Assembly: GCA_002726275.1 (NCBI GenBank)
Contig: PBSO01000039.1
Location: forward strand, 1 to 38,339
DNA: 38,339 nucleotides
Direction: 5' to 3'
Origin: Methanobacteriota archaeon
GTDB taxonomy: Archaea > Thermoplasmatota > Poseidoniia > Poseidoniales > Thalassarchaeaceae
Part shown: positions 7,388-14,974 of the stretch, one piece after another
How the letters are laid out: every line of letters begins with the position of its first letter
How positions within the stretch are numbered: the stretch's first letter is position 1
Made by a program: the position numbers and the translations under genes
Notes under the pieces: model-generated
Told to the model about the DNA's origin: nothing
Database searches by the model: none
What the model saw: only the letters and a program-made list of their open reading frames with translations

Positions 7388-7405
7388 GGGAGCCTGATGG
7401 CTCCC
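7388..7405 (+). promoter_or_regulatory. Stem-loop 2 in the leuS upstream region
   Basis: GGGAGCC (7388-7394) and GGCTCCC (7399-7405) form a perfect 7-bp stem with the tetraloop TGAT, 25 bases before the leuS start. The leuS SD (GGAG, 7420-7423) lies downstream and is not inside the stem. With the hairpin at 7333-7363 it makes a two-stem leader. Confidence 0.5.
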
Positions 7406-7430
7406 TTAGAAGCCCCAATGGAGTGAAAAA

Positions 7431-10286
7431 ATGGACTACGATGCCCAAGAAATAGAGACGCGCTGGCAGAAGGCGTGGTCCGACTCGAAGGCTTTCGAGG
7501 CAGAGGTGGACAGCACGAAGGAGAAGTTCTACTGCCTCGAGATGTTTCCGTATCCATCCGGCCACATGCACATGGGCCATGTCCGAAACTACTCGATAGG
7601 CGATGCAATGGCAAGGTTCCAGAGGATGATGGGCAGGAACGTCCTCTATCCCATGGGCTACGACTCGTTCGGCATGCCCGCAGAGAACGCAGCGAAGAAG
7701 GAGGGAGGGCACCCACACAACGTAACCCACCGAAACATATCCAGTATTCGTGCCGATCAGGAGAGGATGGGGTACTCTTACGATTGGAGGAGGTTCCTAG
7801 CAACCTCCGACGTCGACTATTACAGGTGGAACCAGGAGATGTTCCTAACTCTGAATGAAAGCGGACTAGTCGAGAGGAGGACAGCACCAGTCAATTGGTG
7901 CACCGATTGCGACACCGTTCTCGCCAATGAGCAAGTCAAGAACAACCGCTGCTGGAGATGCGGGCTCGAAGTGGTACAGAGGGACATGTCGCAGTGGTTC
8001 CTAAGGATGACCGACTACTCAGACGAGCTCCTCGACGAACTCGAGAACATATCATTCCCGGAGAACGTTAAGGCCATGCAGAGGAATTGGATAGGACGTT
8101 CTCACGGAGCCCACATAGACTTCAAGATAGACGGTTCAGAATCGGTGGTAGGGGCCTTCACAACAAGGCCAGACACAATTTTCGGTGTCACGTTCATCAC
8201 CCTGTCCCCGGAACACGAACTCTGTGAGGAACTCTGCGCAGGAACAGAATGGGAAGACGGTTGGAGGGAACTGCTCGATGAGTGCACCCGAATGTCCGAA
8301 TTCGAGAGAATCAATATGCTCAAGGAGAAGAAGGGGGTATTCCTAGGCAGGTATGCCGTCAATCCACTCAGTGGCGAGAGGGTTCCGGTATATGCTGGAA
8401 ATTTCGTTGTAGCATCTTATGGGACAGGGGCCGTCATGGCAGTACCCGGACATGATCAGAGGGACTTCGATTTCGCCAAGAGGTATGGGTTGGAGATCAG
8501 ACGAGTATTGGTGGAATCCGAGGGGGACGACCCCGAAGCCGAACTATCCGTGGCCTTTGATGGGTACGGGCCCATGGTCAACTCCGCCAGAGACGGATTT
8601 GATGGACTCACCGGCGACAGTGCCAAGGGGGCGGTAATCTCAGTTTTGGAGGACGAGGGAACGGGCCATGGAACGGTGCAATATCGATTGAAGGACTGGT
8701 TGCTGAGCCGCCAGAGGTTCTGGGGCACCCCCATCCCGATGATTCACTGTCAGAAGTGCGGAATTGTCCCCGTTCCCTCAGAAGACCTTCCTGTAGAACT
8801 CCCTCTGGATGTGAAATTCACTGAGGATCAGAAGGGAAATCCGCTAGAGTCACACGACTCTTTCGTCAACGTCCCATGCCCAACATGCGGTGAAATGTCC
8901 AAGAGGGAGACTGACACCATGGATACCTTCTATGACTCATCATGGTACTTCATGAGATTCTGTGATGCCAATAACGACGAGTCCCCGTTTAACAGGGAAG
9001 CAGTTGACTATTGGATGGATGGCGGTGTGGACCTCTATATCGGAGGTATTGAGCATGCTGTAATGCACCTGCTCTATGCGCGATTCTTCACAAAGGCCAC
9101 TAGGGACCACTCGATGAACGAGGTTGGAGAGCCATTCGGGAGACTTGTCTGCCAAGGCATGCTAAATGCACCTGCACCGTTCTGTTCTGACTGCAACACA
9201 GAGTACCACATCGACCACTTCGGTGGCGATTGCCCCTCTTGTGGATTGACATTGTCCTCAAGATCCGCCAAAATGAGCAAATCACTCGGGAATACCGTAA
9301 GTCCCGAGGAGATGATAGCAAAGTACGGGGCCGACACTGTACGACTCTTCATCCTCTTTGGAGCGAATCCAGAGGCAGGAATGGACTGGTCTGACAGTGC
9401 CCTCGAGGGTAACCACAGGCAGATGTTCGCAATCATCGAAGCATTCGACTCAGCACAATCGATGCAAGAAAATCCCTCTGAGATTGACGAGTGGCTCAGG
9501 GCCAGAATCAGGGTCAATCAAGACTCATGGAGGGATGCAATGGCCAACGTTTCATTGAGGGAGGGTGTGATGATTAGCCATTTTGAGATGATTTCTGACT
9601 GGAACTGGTACAGGAGAAGAGGGGGCTCTGACGGCAACACCGCTTCCGACTTCCTCAGAGCATGGGTCCCCATGCTCGCACCCGCAACTCCCCACATTGC
9701 AGAGGAGTTCTGGAGTCAGATGGGAGGAGATGGCCTCTTGGCAATGCACGTGATGGAAGAGTCCGGAACCGCTTCAGAAGATATCCAGGTTCTGGCTAGA
9801 GAGAGGTATCTCAGAAATGTAATCTCAAGCGCCAGGAATCTGAGGTCAATGGCCGAGAAGCATTCTCATGGTGGAATCAACAGCGTTGTGATTCAGACAG
9901 CGGCAAAATGGAAGTCAGATTTGGCTAGGGAGTCACTAAGGCTCGACTTAGAAGGATTCGACTTCAAGGCGAATGGACAGTCCCATGTCCAATCTCTCCC
10001 CATATTCGAGAATGAGACCTTGAGGGGGGAGATTTTCCAGACTTGGATGGCTCTCACAGTTGGCAGTAAGAAGAAGAGGGGAAGGATACACACATGGCCA
10101 GAGGGAGACATCTCCCTGATCAACTCAGGATTGAATGAGGCCGAGGTCCTGTCATCCAATGCACAATTTCTAGCAGACGCTCTCGATGTTGAACTAGTCA
10201 GCGTCTATCCAGTCGGAGAAGGCGAAGACGTAGCAGGTAAGGCACGAGTCGCCTTCCCACTGGAGCCCGGTATAGCGTTCCAATAA
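7431..10286 (+). CDS. leuS: Leucyl-tRNA synthetase, bacterial form
   Basis: Charges tRNA-Leu with leucine in the cytoplasm. The 951-residue product starts MDYDAQEIETRWQKAW and has the class I HIGH motif as PSGHMHMGH (42-50) in the context MFPYPSGHMHMGHVRNYSIGD, and KMSKS at 614-618. The block DCDTVLANEQVKNNRCWRCG, then SQWFLRMTDYSDELL, matches bacterial LeuRS. Two further Cys pairs (CQKCG, and CSDC...CPSCG) suggest zinc ribbons. The CP1 editing region is present (FTTRPDTIFGVTF; YGTGAVMAVPGHDQRDF). Archaea normally carry the archaeal/eukaryotic LeuRS, so this gene looks bacterial in origin. ATG at 7431 is preceded by GGAG at seven bases. The C-terminal tRNA-binding part is present though its end is divergent. 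Confidence 0.96.
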   Translation: MDYDAQEIETRWQKAWSDSKAFEAEVDSTKEKFYCLEMFPYPSGHMHMGHVRNYSIGDAMARFQRMMGRNVLYPMGYDSFGMPAENAAKKEGGHPHNVTHRNISSIRADQERMGYSYDWRRFLATSDVDYYRWNQEMFLTLNESGLVERRTAPVNWCTDCDTVLANEQVKNNRCWRCGLEVVQRDMSQWFLRMTDYSDELLDELENISFPENVKAMQRNWIGRSHGAHIDFKIDGSESVVGAFTTRPDTIFGVTFITLSPEHELCEELCAGTEWEDGWRELLDECTRMSEFERINMLKEKKGVFLGRYAVNPLSGERVPVYAGNFVVASYGTGAVMAVPGHDQRDFDFAKRYGLEIRRVLVESEGDDPEAELSVAFDGYGPMVNSARDGFDGLTGDSAKGAVISVLEDEGTGHGTVQYRLKDWLLSRQRFWGTPIPMIHCQKCGIVPVPSEDLPVELPLDVKFTEDQKGNPLESHDSFVNVPCPTCGEMSKRETDTMDTFYDSSWYFMRFCDANNDESPFNREAVDYWMDGGVDLYIGGIEHAVMHLLYARFFTKATRDHSMNEVGEPFGRLVCQGMLNAPAPFCSDCNTEYHIDHFGGDCPSCGLTLSSRSAKMSKSLGNTVSPEEMIAKYGADTVRLFILFGANPEAGMDWSDSALEGNHRQMFAIIEAFDSAQSMQENPSEIDEWLRARIRVNQDSWRDAMANVSLREGVMISHFEMISDWNWYRRRGGSDGNTASDFLRAWVPMLAPATPHIAEEFWSQMGGDGLLAMHVMEESGTASEDIQVLARERYLRNVISSARNLRSMAEKHSHGGINSVVIQTAAKWKSDLARESLRLDLEGFDFKANGQSHVQSLPIFENETLRGEIFQTWMALTVGSKKKRGRIHTWPEGDISLINSGLNEAEVLSSNAQFLADALDVELVSVYPVGEGEDVAGKARVAFPLEPGIAFQ

Positions 10287-10340
10287 CTTAACTCCGTGAA
10301 TAACCAGTTTGCGGCGAACAGCGACTGACACGGTGGGTTC

Positions 10341-11420
10341 ATGGTGCTCCTTCGGCTCGAAGGCCTGTTGAGTGAAGAGAAGAGTGGCGGAAGACGAAGA
10401 GGTCGTCGAAGAGGTCGTCGTAAATCCGGGGGCGGGGAAAACCCTCCCAAGGAGCAAGTGGCGGACAAGCAATCAGATTCTGTGAAGAGAGCATTGGCAA
10501 GGTTCAACGCAAATCCCGCCCCAATCGGATTTCCCACTGAGATAGACCCCCCGCCAAAGACAATCGAAGTAAATTGGCCTCTGAACGAAGTTCCAAAGGA
10601 AGTTCAGAAACAGGCCGGCGAGATAATCATGCGTCGTGGCGAGTTCGGTTTTCTCCCCCAAGAGAGGGTCGACGAGATAGCTGATCAAATCTCAGATCTA
10701 CCAATCTCCCTTGAGCAAGCCCTTTCATTGAGGAATGCATTGAATCAGGAGAAGAGCGTTTACTCACACCACAAACTGATGAGAAGATCTAACGAACTCA
10801 ACAGGCGTTACGACTCTGGCGAGGATGTCATCTCTCTCTCCAAGAGGTTTGATGCCCCCCCGGTTAACACATTCAGAGCCATTCTTACAGGAAGGGGCTG
10901 GTCCAAGAACAGGATCAAGGAGTCATTGAAGGAGCCATCACGACTCAAGAAGAGGGACCGCGAACAGTTCGAACTAGCTGAATCTCTGGATAGGGTAAGC
11001 TCAGTAAATCAAGATGAAACCCATCAGGCTTCAATGGTTTTCGAGGATGTGCTCTATGCTTATTTTGATTCTATAGGCGTTAGATACAGAACTCAAGACG
11101 ATCTAATGGCAGAGCAGAAGAGAGCAGAAGGAAGGGCAATCATAACTCCGGACTTATTGATGATTGATGACGTCCGGATAAACGGAGTTCCCTGTGCATG
11201 GATTGACGCTAAGCACTTCTTCGGGGCGGATCTAAAATTCCCTAGGAAGAAGACACAGAAGCAAGTTGACAGATATGTCGCCGAATATGGCCATGGTGCC
11301 ATAGTGTACAGGCACGGATTCTGCGGTGGATTGAGAATTATGGGTGCAGAGCAGTTGGATGCAAGTCCATTGGACCTCACATTGCTGGACGAGTTCCATG
11401 AGAAGTCAAAGAACTCATGA
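10341..11420 (+). CDS. CDIN1 (C15orf41)-like nuclease, TPD domain
   Basis: The C-terminal half carries TPD (269-271) and WIDAKHFFG (D289, K291), which together form a PD-(D/E)xK nuclease site. The following KKTQKQVDRYVAEYG and GAIVYRHGF match the TPD family known from human CDIN1, the partner of codanin-1, and its archaeal relatives. The family is predicted to be related to Holliday-junction resolvases; its natural DNA or RNA substrate is not established. The N-terminus is a basic patch (GGRRRGRRRGRRKSGGG, about 17-33), then a helical region of about 200 residues (FGFLPQERVDEIADQIS; YDSGEDVISLSKRFDAPP, a helix-turn-helix-like stretch). The gene follows leuS by 54 bases. Its TGA overlaps the convergent pantoate kinase stop in TCATGA. 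Confidence 0.8.
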   Translation: MVLLRLEGLLSEEKSGGRRRGRRRGRRKSGGGENPPKEQVADKQSDSVKRALARFNANPAPIGFPTEIDPPPKTIEVNWPLNEVPKEVQKQAGEIIMRRGEFGFLPQERVDEIADQISDLPISLEQALSLRNALNQEKSVYSHHKLMRRSNELNRRYDSGEDVISLSKRFDAPPVNTFRAILTGRGWSKNRIKESLKEPSRLKKRDREQFELAESLDRVSSVNQDETHQASMVFEDVLYAYFDSIGVRYRTQDDLMAEQKRAEGRAIITPDLLMIDDVRINGVPCAWIDAKHFFGADLKFPRKKTQKQVDRYVAEYGHGAIVYRHGFCGGLRIMGAEQLDASPLDLTLLDEFHEKSKNS

Positions 11421-12392
11421 TGATTCATTGACCTTGGTGATGCAACCTGAGAGGCCCTCTTCCTCAAGCGAAGAAAGCAAATCACTCAATTCGAAGTCAA
11501 TATCTTCTAGTCTACAAGGAACAATGACAACACTTTCGCCAAGCATGCATAGAAGTGGCACTACGAGATCATCCATCCCACATCTTGAAATTGCACTTCT
11601 CGCACTATCAAGAACCGAAGATCTTCCAGGCTCATCGCTAAGGCCGCTCCTTTGTGAGAATCTAATCGCGGCCTCGATGAGTTCGGGCCATTTGCCATTG
11701 TTCCAATCCCCTTCTGAGAGAACGGCCAACTGCTCGTTTCCGGCATGAGAAATGGAAACCTTCCAATCAGGATCGTCGATGTAGGTTGAGGTATGGCTTC
11801 CCGGACCTTCCCCCCAAGCTAGGACAACCTCCATTCCATTTGACCAGCCGACTGCCTCTCCGGGGCCACTTTCCAATAGGTGCCCGTTGTAAGGTGAACC
11901 CGGTGAAAGACGTAACTCAACTCCTCCGGCGGAAAGCGCAGAAACGTCTCCCAAGCCGCTAGATTGCTTCCTATCCACGATATGCGCCACTAGGTGTGAT
12001 CTTCTCAGGCTCTCCTCGTAAGGCATCCCCATGGCACGTTGCATTGCCATCGTCGCTGAGATTGCCCCGGAAGCGGACATCCCAAATCCTTGACCGACGG
12101 GAACCTTCAGCTTGACTGTAATCTCCCAATCAAACTCATTTACTTCAGGAATAAACTCTGATAGTGTACTAACTACTTCTTCGTACAAGCCCGCTTCACC
12201 TCCCCTCCCTAGGAATCTGATCGAGAGGGAACCATCTCCCTCCCAACCTCTGGCCACCACCTCAGAACCAGCTTCGAGACACAGGCCAGAGCCAAGGCTA
12301 CCCTGTTGAACAATATCTTCTGAACTATCGGCTATCGAGAAAAGAAGAGTCACGTGAGACCCACACTCTCCGCGTCCCAGGATGTCCGTCAT
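11415..12392 (-). CDS. Pantoate kinase, GHMP family
   Basis: Archaeal pantoate kinase makes 4-phosphopantoate, the first step of the archaeal branch to CoA. The 325-residue product has the GHMP ATP-binding loop as VPVGQGFGMSASGAISATMA (about 97-116), diagnostic of the COG1829 group rather than mevalonate or homoserine kinases. It also has AHIVDRKQSSGLGDVSALSAG (here AHIVDRKQ then SSGLGDVSALSAGG), with the family's conserved GLGD. ATG at 12392 follows a 7-bp inverted repeat and a TATA-like GTTTATTT, so it probably has its own promoter and a very short leader rather than reading through from the ribosomal cluster upstream. It overlaps the CDIN1-like gene by six bases at the 3' end. Confidence 0.87.
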   Translation of the reverse strand: MTDILGRGECGSHVTLLFSIADSSEDIVQQGSLGSGLCLEAGSEVVARGWEGDGSLSIRFLGRGGEAGLYEEVVSTLSEFIPEVNEFDWEITVKLKVPVGQGFGMSASGAISATMAMQRAMGMPYEESLRRSHLVAHIVDRKQSSGLGDVSALSAGGVELRLSPGSPYNGHLLESGPGEAVGWSNGMEVVLAWGEGPGSHTSTYIDDPDWKVSISHAGNEQLAVLSEGDWNNGKWPELIEAAIRFSQRSGLSDEPGRSSVLDSARSAISRCGMDDLVVPLLCMLGESVVIVPCRLEDIDFELSDLLSSLEEEGLSGCITKVNESS

Positions 12393-12398
12393 GCTACA

Positions 12399-12425
12399 TC
12401 CCTGTAAAAAACAGGGAAATAAACT
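12399..12425 (-). promoter_or_regulatory. TATA-like box and inverted repeat before pantoate kinase
   Basis: On the minus strand GTTTATTT (12418-12425) is TATA-like. It is followed at once by TCCCTGT-TTTTT-ACAGGGA (12417-12399), a perfect 7-bp inverted repeat, then six bases to the ATG. A transcript starting about 25 bases after the box would be nearly leaderless and would not carry the whole hairpin. In that case the repeat would act as DNA. Alternatively it ends the rpo3 transcript. Confidence 0.45.
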
Positions 12426-12435
12426 GGTATCTAAT

Positions 12436-13320
12436 TCAGAGAACTGCCTTCAGGTCTTCTTGGATGCCGCCAAACCTTCCAGAAAGCTCAGATATAGCCA
12501 TTTCAAAGGCCACTCTTGGAGTCATCGAACCATCGGTTTCGAACTGAAGGATGAACTCGCCGGCCACGTCTTCTAATTCCACTGCGTCCTTGAATTCTCT
12601 AGACTCCTCTGTTCCTGAACCAACGTGATTGAGGTCCGACCTCAAGGTCTCCACCATCTCAATATCCTCAAGTCGCCCGTCCTTGAAGTCCTTGGCCTTG
12701 ATATTGAGGCCTAAGTCCCATAGAACCTTAGCTCTGGACTTCACATTGATTACACCAACTTGCCGTGGATTGAATGTAACCCCGCTTACTGGAGACCACT
12801 TCACGTGATCTCTGCCACGTCCCATGACTGCTGTCGCAGAGAACTCAATCATTTGCCCCTTGAAGAGCTTGGTAATGGGTATGGGTTGATACTTTGAGGG
12901 AATGAAACCATCGGCGTCCCCAAGGAAGTTCAGATCTCCAGCGGTAACCCAAGTACCCTCCTCAGAACCCTTTACTTGGCAGTAGTACAACATTGTGCAA
13001 ATAGCGCACCCCCTGTCATCCTCTACCATTTCCGAGCAGTTGGGGCACTCGTCTTGGAAGTAGAACTCATCATGCTTGGTCGGGATTGGAACCATTGCTA
13101 GCCTCTGAGCAATCACCTCATCGGGAAGTGGCCCATCGGTTTCCCAGAGCATATCTCCATCTTCCTCAGTCTTCTTTACGAATCTCACAGTATCGATCGC
13201 CATCTTTGGCGTGTCCGACATCAACGTCCTTCTAATCGCGTTAACGAAAGCGCGGTCGGTGCCTGTTAGGAGCACTTTGATCCTCTCCTCATCTTCCTTC
13301 AGAATTTTTACCTTAACCAT
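12436..13320 (-). CDS. rpo3: DNA-directed RNA polymerase subunit Rpo3 (RpoD)
   Basis: Rpo3 pairs with Rpo11 to form the alpha-like assembly platform of archaeal RNA polymerase. The 294-residue product begins MVKVKILKEDEERIKVLLTG and has the alpha motif FVNAIRRTLMSDTPKMAID (24-42). A longer frame reaches 13374, but the ATG at 13320 has a strong SD (GAGGTGA) and avoids overlap with uS11, so it is chosen. Domain 3 keeps five Cys (92, 95, 105, 108, 114 in CPNC, CAIC and YYC), matching the ferredoxin-like domain that binds a 4Fe-4S cluster in several archaea. The C-terminal FILQFETDGSMTPRVAFEMA matches the family. Last of the uS13-uS4-uS11-rpo3 operon; uL18 paralogue eL18, expected next in many archaea, is absent. 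Confidence 0.96.
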   Translation of the reverse strand: MVKVKILKEDEERIKVLLTGTDRAFVNAIRRTLMSDTPKMAIDTVRFVKKTEEDGDMLWETDGPLPDEVIAQRLAMVPIPTKHDEFYFQDECPNCSEMVEDDRGCAICTMLYYCQVKGSEEGTWVTAGDLNFLGDADGFIPSKYQPIPITKLFKGQMIEFSATAVMGRGRDHVKWSPVSGVTFNPRQVGVINVKSRAKVLWDLGLNIKAKDFKDGRLEDIEMVETLRSDLNHVGSGTEESREFKDAVELEDVAGEFILQFETDGSMTPRVAFEMAISELSGRFGGIQEDLKAVL

Positions 13321-13330
13321 TTCAATCACC

Positions 13331-13711
13331 TCAAACGCGTCTACCGCGTCGCCCTCCCTTTGCTTTGGTACCATCAGTGGGTATGGGAGTAACGTCCTCT
13401 ATTCTTGTGATTTGCATTCCAGCACGTGTCAGAGCTCTGATAGCAGAAGTTGCCCCGGGAGCACTGTGAGAGCGGTTTCCGCCGGCTCCCCTGTACTTCA
13501 CAATCACCTGATTGAAGTCCTTTTCAACAAGCATCTCAGCCATCCTCTCGGCTGCTCTCATTGATGCGAAGCCGCTAGATTTCTCGGAACCGCCCTTGGT
13601 AACCATCCCTCCGGAGACCTTGCAGATAGTTTCTGATCCTGTGAGGTCTGTAGCCGTCATAAGCACGTTATTGTGCGTGGTGTAGATGTGTAGAACTGCC
13701 TTGTGGGGCAT
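13331..13711 (-). CDS. rps11: Small ribosomal subunit protein uS11
   Basis: The 126-residue product shows the uS11 pattern: [47 protein letters not shown] and the C-terminal basic tail [11 protein letters not shown]. It lies on the 30S platform and contacts 16S rRNA near the mRNA exit. The start ATG (13711) has an excellent SD, AGGAGGTGA, six bases before it, and overlaps the uS4 stop by one base (TGATG), so the two are translationally coupled. Rpo3 follows 10 bases downstream. Confidence 0.98.
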   Translation of the reverse strand: MPHKAVLHIYTTHNNVLMTATDLTGSETICKVSGGMVTKGGSEKSSGFASMRAAERMAEMLVEKDFNQVIVKYRGAGGNRSHSAPGATSAIRALTRAGMQITRIEDVTPIPTDGTKAKGGRRGRRV

Positions 13712-14394
13712 CAGTTGTCACCTCCTGGAATGGTGTCCTCGATTGTCGGAGCCTCTGCCTCTGCCGCTTTGATGTCTTCAACAAAGTCACCAGCTACCTG
13801 AACCGGTCCGCCTACTTCTGAGGCCTCATCTTCCGATGCGTCAACAGTGGCTCTCAGCTTCTCCAACTCCTCCCTGAAGGGGTGGCTCGGATTCTCGTAC
13901 TTCGAACCGCTGGTGTAACGAAGCATTTCCTCCTCCTCTCTCAAGACGTGGTACCCAGGAACGGTCATTTTCTGATCTCCAATGGAGATGTGCCCGTGAA
14001 CGATAAGATTCCTTGCAGCCCTCATAGAAGGAGCAAGTCCCTTGTAGTAAACCTGCGATTGAAGCCTTCTCGCAAGCATTAATTCAACGTCGATCTGTAG
14101 AATGTTATCCAAGCTCGAACCATCTGAAAGAAGGCCCTTCCTAGTAAGTGAGGCGAGCAAGTCGTCCTTTTCCCTAGAGTAGTGGCCTTCAGAGGTATCG
14201 ACCCTGCCAATCAGCTTCATCGCCTGATTCCTATGTCTCCTTAGGGCTGACTTCTCTCTCCAGATTTCCCTCATTCCTCCGACCTTCTTCAGACCGTATT
14301 TCTCTTTGAGAGCATGCTCTTCTTCAATTCGGGCCTGCTTCCAGGGGTGTGTTGGCGTCTGTGTCTTTGGTCTTGCAAACTTAGGATCTCCCAT
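13711..14394 (-). CDS. rps4: Small ribosomal subunit protein uS4 with acidic C-terminal extension
   Basis: uS4 nucleates 30S assembly. Seen: the archaeal N-terminus [18 protein letters not shown], and the S4 RNA-binding domain [18 protein letters not shown], then [17 protein letters not shown]. At 227 residues it is longer than the roughly 170-190 usual in archaea. The extra is an acidic tail from about residue 175 ([13 protein letters not shown] and on), poor in Lys/Arg and unlike a ribosomal RNA-binding tail. SD GAGGTGA lies four bases before the ATG at 14394, starting in the uS13 stop region. Second in the operon. Confidence 0.97.
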   Translation of the reverse strand: MGDPKFARPKTQTPTHPWKQARIEEEHALKEKYGLKKVGGMREIWREKSALRRHRNQAMKLIGRVDTSEGHYSREKDDLLASLTRKGLLSDGSSLDNILQIDVELMLARRLQSQVYYKGLAPSMRAARNLIVHGHISIGDQKMTVPGYHVLREEEEMLRYTSGSKYENPSHPFREELEKLRATVDASEDEASEVGGPVQVAGDFVEDIKAAEAEAPTIEDTIPGGDN

Positions 14395-14403
14395 CTAATC
14401 ACC

Positions 14404-14871
14404 TCACTTCTTCCTCTGGACACCCAGTGCCCCACCCTTTCTTCCATTGCTTCGAAGCCTCTGGCCACGTACCTTGTGACCACTCCTGTGTCTTATTCCC
14501 CTGTAGGTCTTAATTCCTGCAAGTCTGGCAATGTCATCCTTGTGTGTCATTGTGACCTCCATTGCTACGATATGGGCGTCTTCATTAGACTCTAGGTCCC
14601 TTTGTCTGTTCATCAACCACCAAGGCATTTCAGTAGCGTAGTCGCCTATGGATGATCGAAGGCTTTCCTGCTCCTCATCAGTGAGGTGACCCCCAAGTTT
14701 GCTGCCGTCAATACCAGAAATCTTGCATATCATGTCAGCAGTTCTCATTCCAATGCCCTTAATCGAGCACAGACCGACGGAAATCTTTCGCAGCCCGTCT
14801 ACGTCCGTATCGGCTATCCTTATGATGTAAGAGAAGTCATCTCCCAGTTGGGTTTCATCTATTGTCGTCAT
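14404..14871 (-). CDS. rps13: Small ribosomal subunit protein uS13
   Basis: The 155-residue product has the uS13 core: FSYIIRIADTDVDG, LCSIKGIGMRTADMICK (the helix-hairpin-helix), LAGIKTYRGIRHRSGHKVRG and the basic tail RSNGRKGGALGVQRKK. It sits in the 30S head, contacting the P-site tRNA and 50S bridge. ATG at 14871; no strong SD is seen, which would fit a leaderless or short-leader first gene. Possible TATA-like AAATAGG near 14937-14943 is about 70 bases away. First gene of the uS13-uS4-uS11-rpo3 operon. Confidence 0.97.
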   Translation of the reverse strand: MTTIDETQLGDDFSYIIRIADTDVDGLRKISVGLCSIKGIGMRTADMICKISGIDGSKLGGHLTDEEQESLRSSIGDYATEMPWWLMNRQRDLESNEDAHIVAMEVTMTHKDDIARLAGIKTYRGIRHRSGHKVRGQRLRSNGRKGGALGVQRKK

Positions 14872-14955
14872 GTTACGGTTCTCCCGTGTTCACCGGTTAC
14901 CCAGTGGCCCAGTAGGCATCCGGGCGACCAACCTTCCCTATTTGAACCGATTGGA

Positions 14956-14970
14956 CGCCCCGTAGGGGCG
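14956..14970 (-). promoter_or_regulatory. 6-bp inverted repeat between the methyltransferase and uS13
   Basis: CGCCCC-GTA-GGGGCG is a perfect 6-bp stem with a three-base loop, five bases after the stop of the minus-strand methyltransferase and 85 bases before the uS13 start. It shares a GCCCC-RTA-GGGGC core with the aceE leader repeat at 1331-1349. It may terminate the upstream transcript (no T-run) or be a protein-binding site. Confidence 0.5.
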
Positions 14971-14974
14971 GAAA

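Noticed and set aside
7234-7887. 217-codon minus-strand open frame over the start of leuS
   Set aside because: It overlaps the leuS HIGH region and the MBL start; composition is Ser/Arg-rich as expected for an antisense shadow.
13321-13374. 18-codon N-terminal extension of Rpo3
   Set aside because: It would overlap uS11, lacks an SD, and the internal ATG at 13320 has GAGGTGA and starts at the normal family N-terminus.
14925-14960. Minus-strand GGTTCAAATAGG as a possible tRNA T-arm
   Set aside because: The flanking bases do not pair as a T stem and no anticodon or acceptor stem is found nearby.
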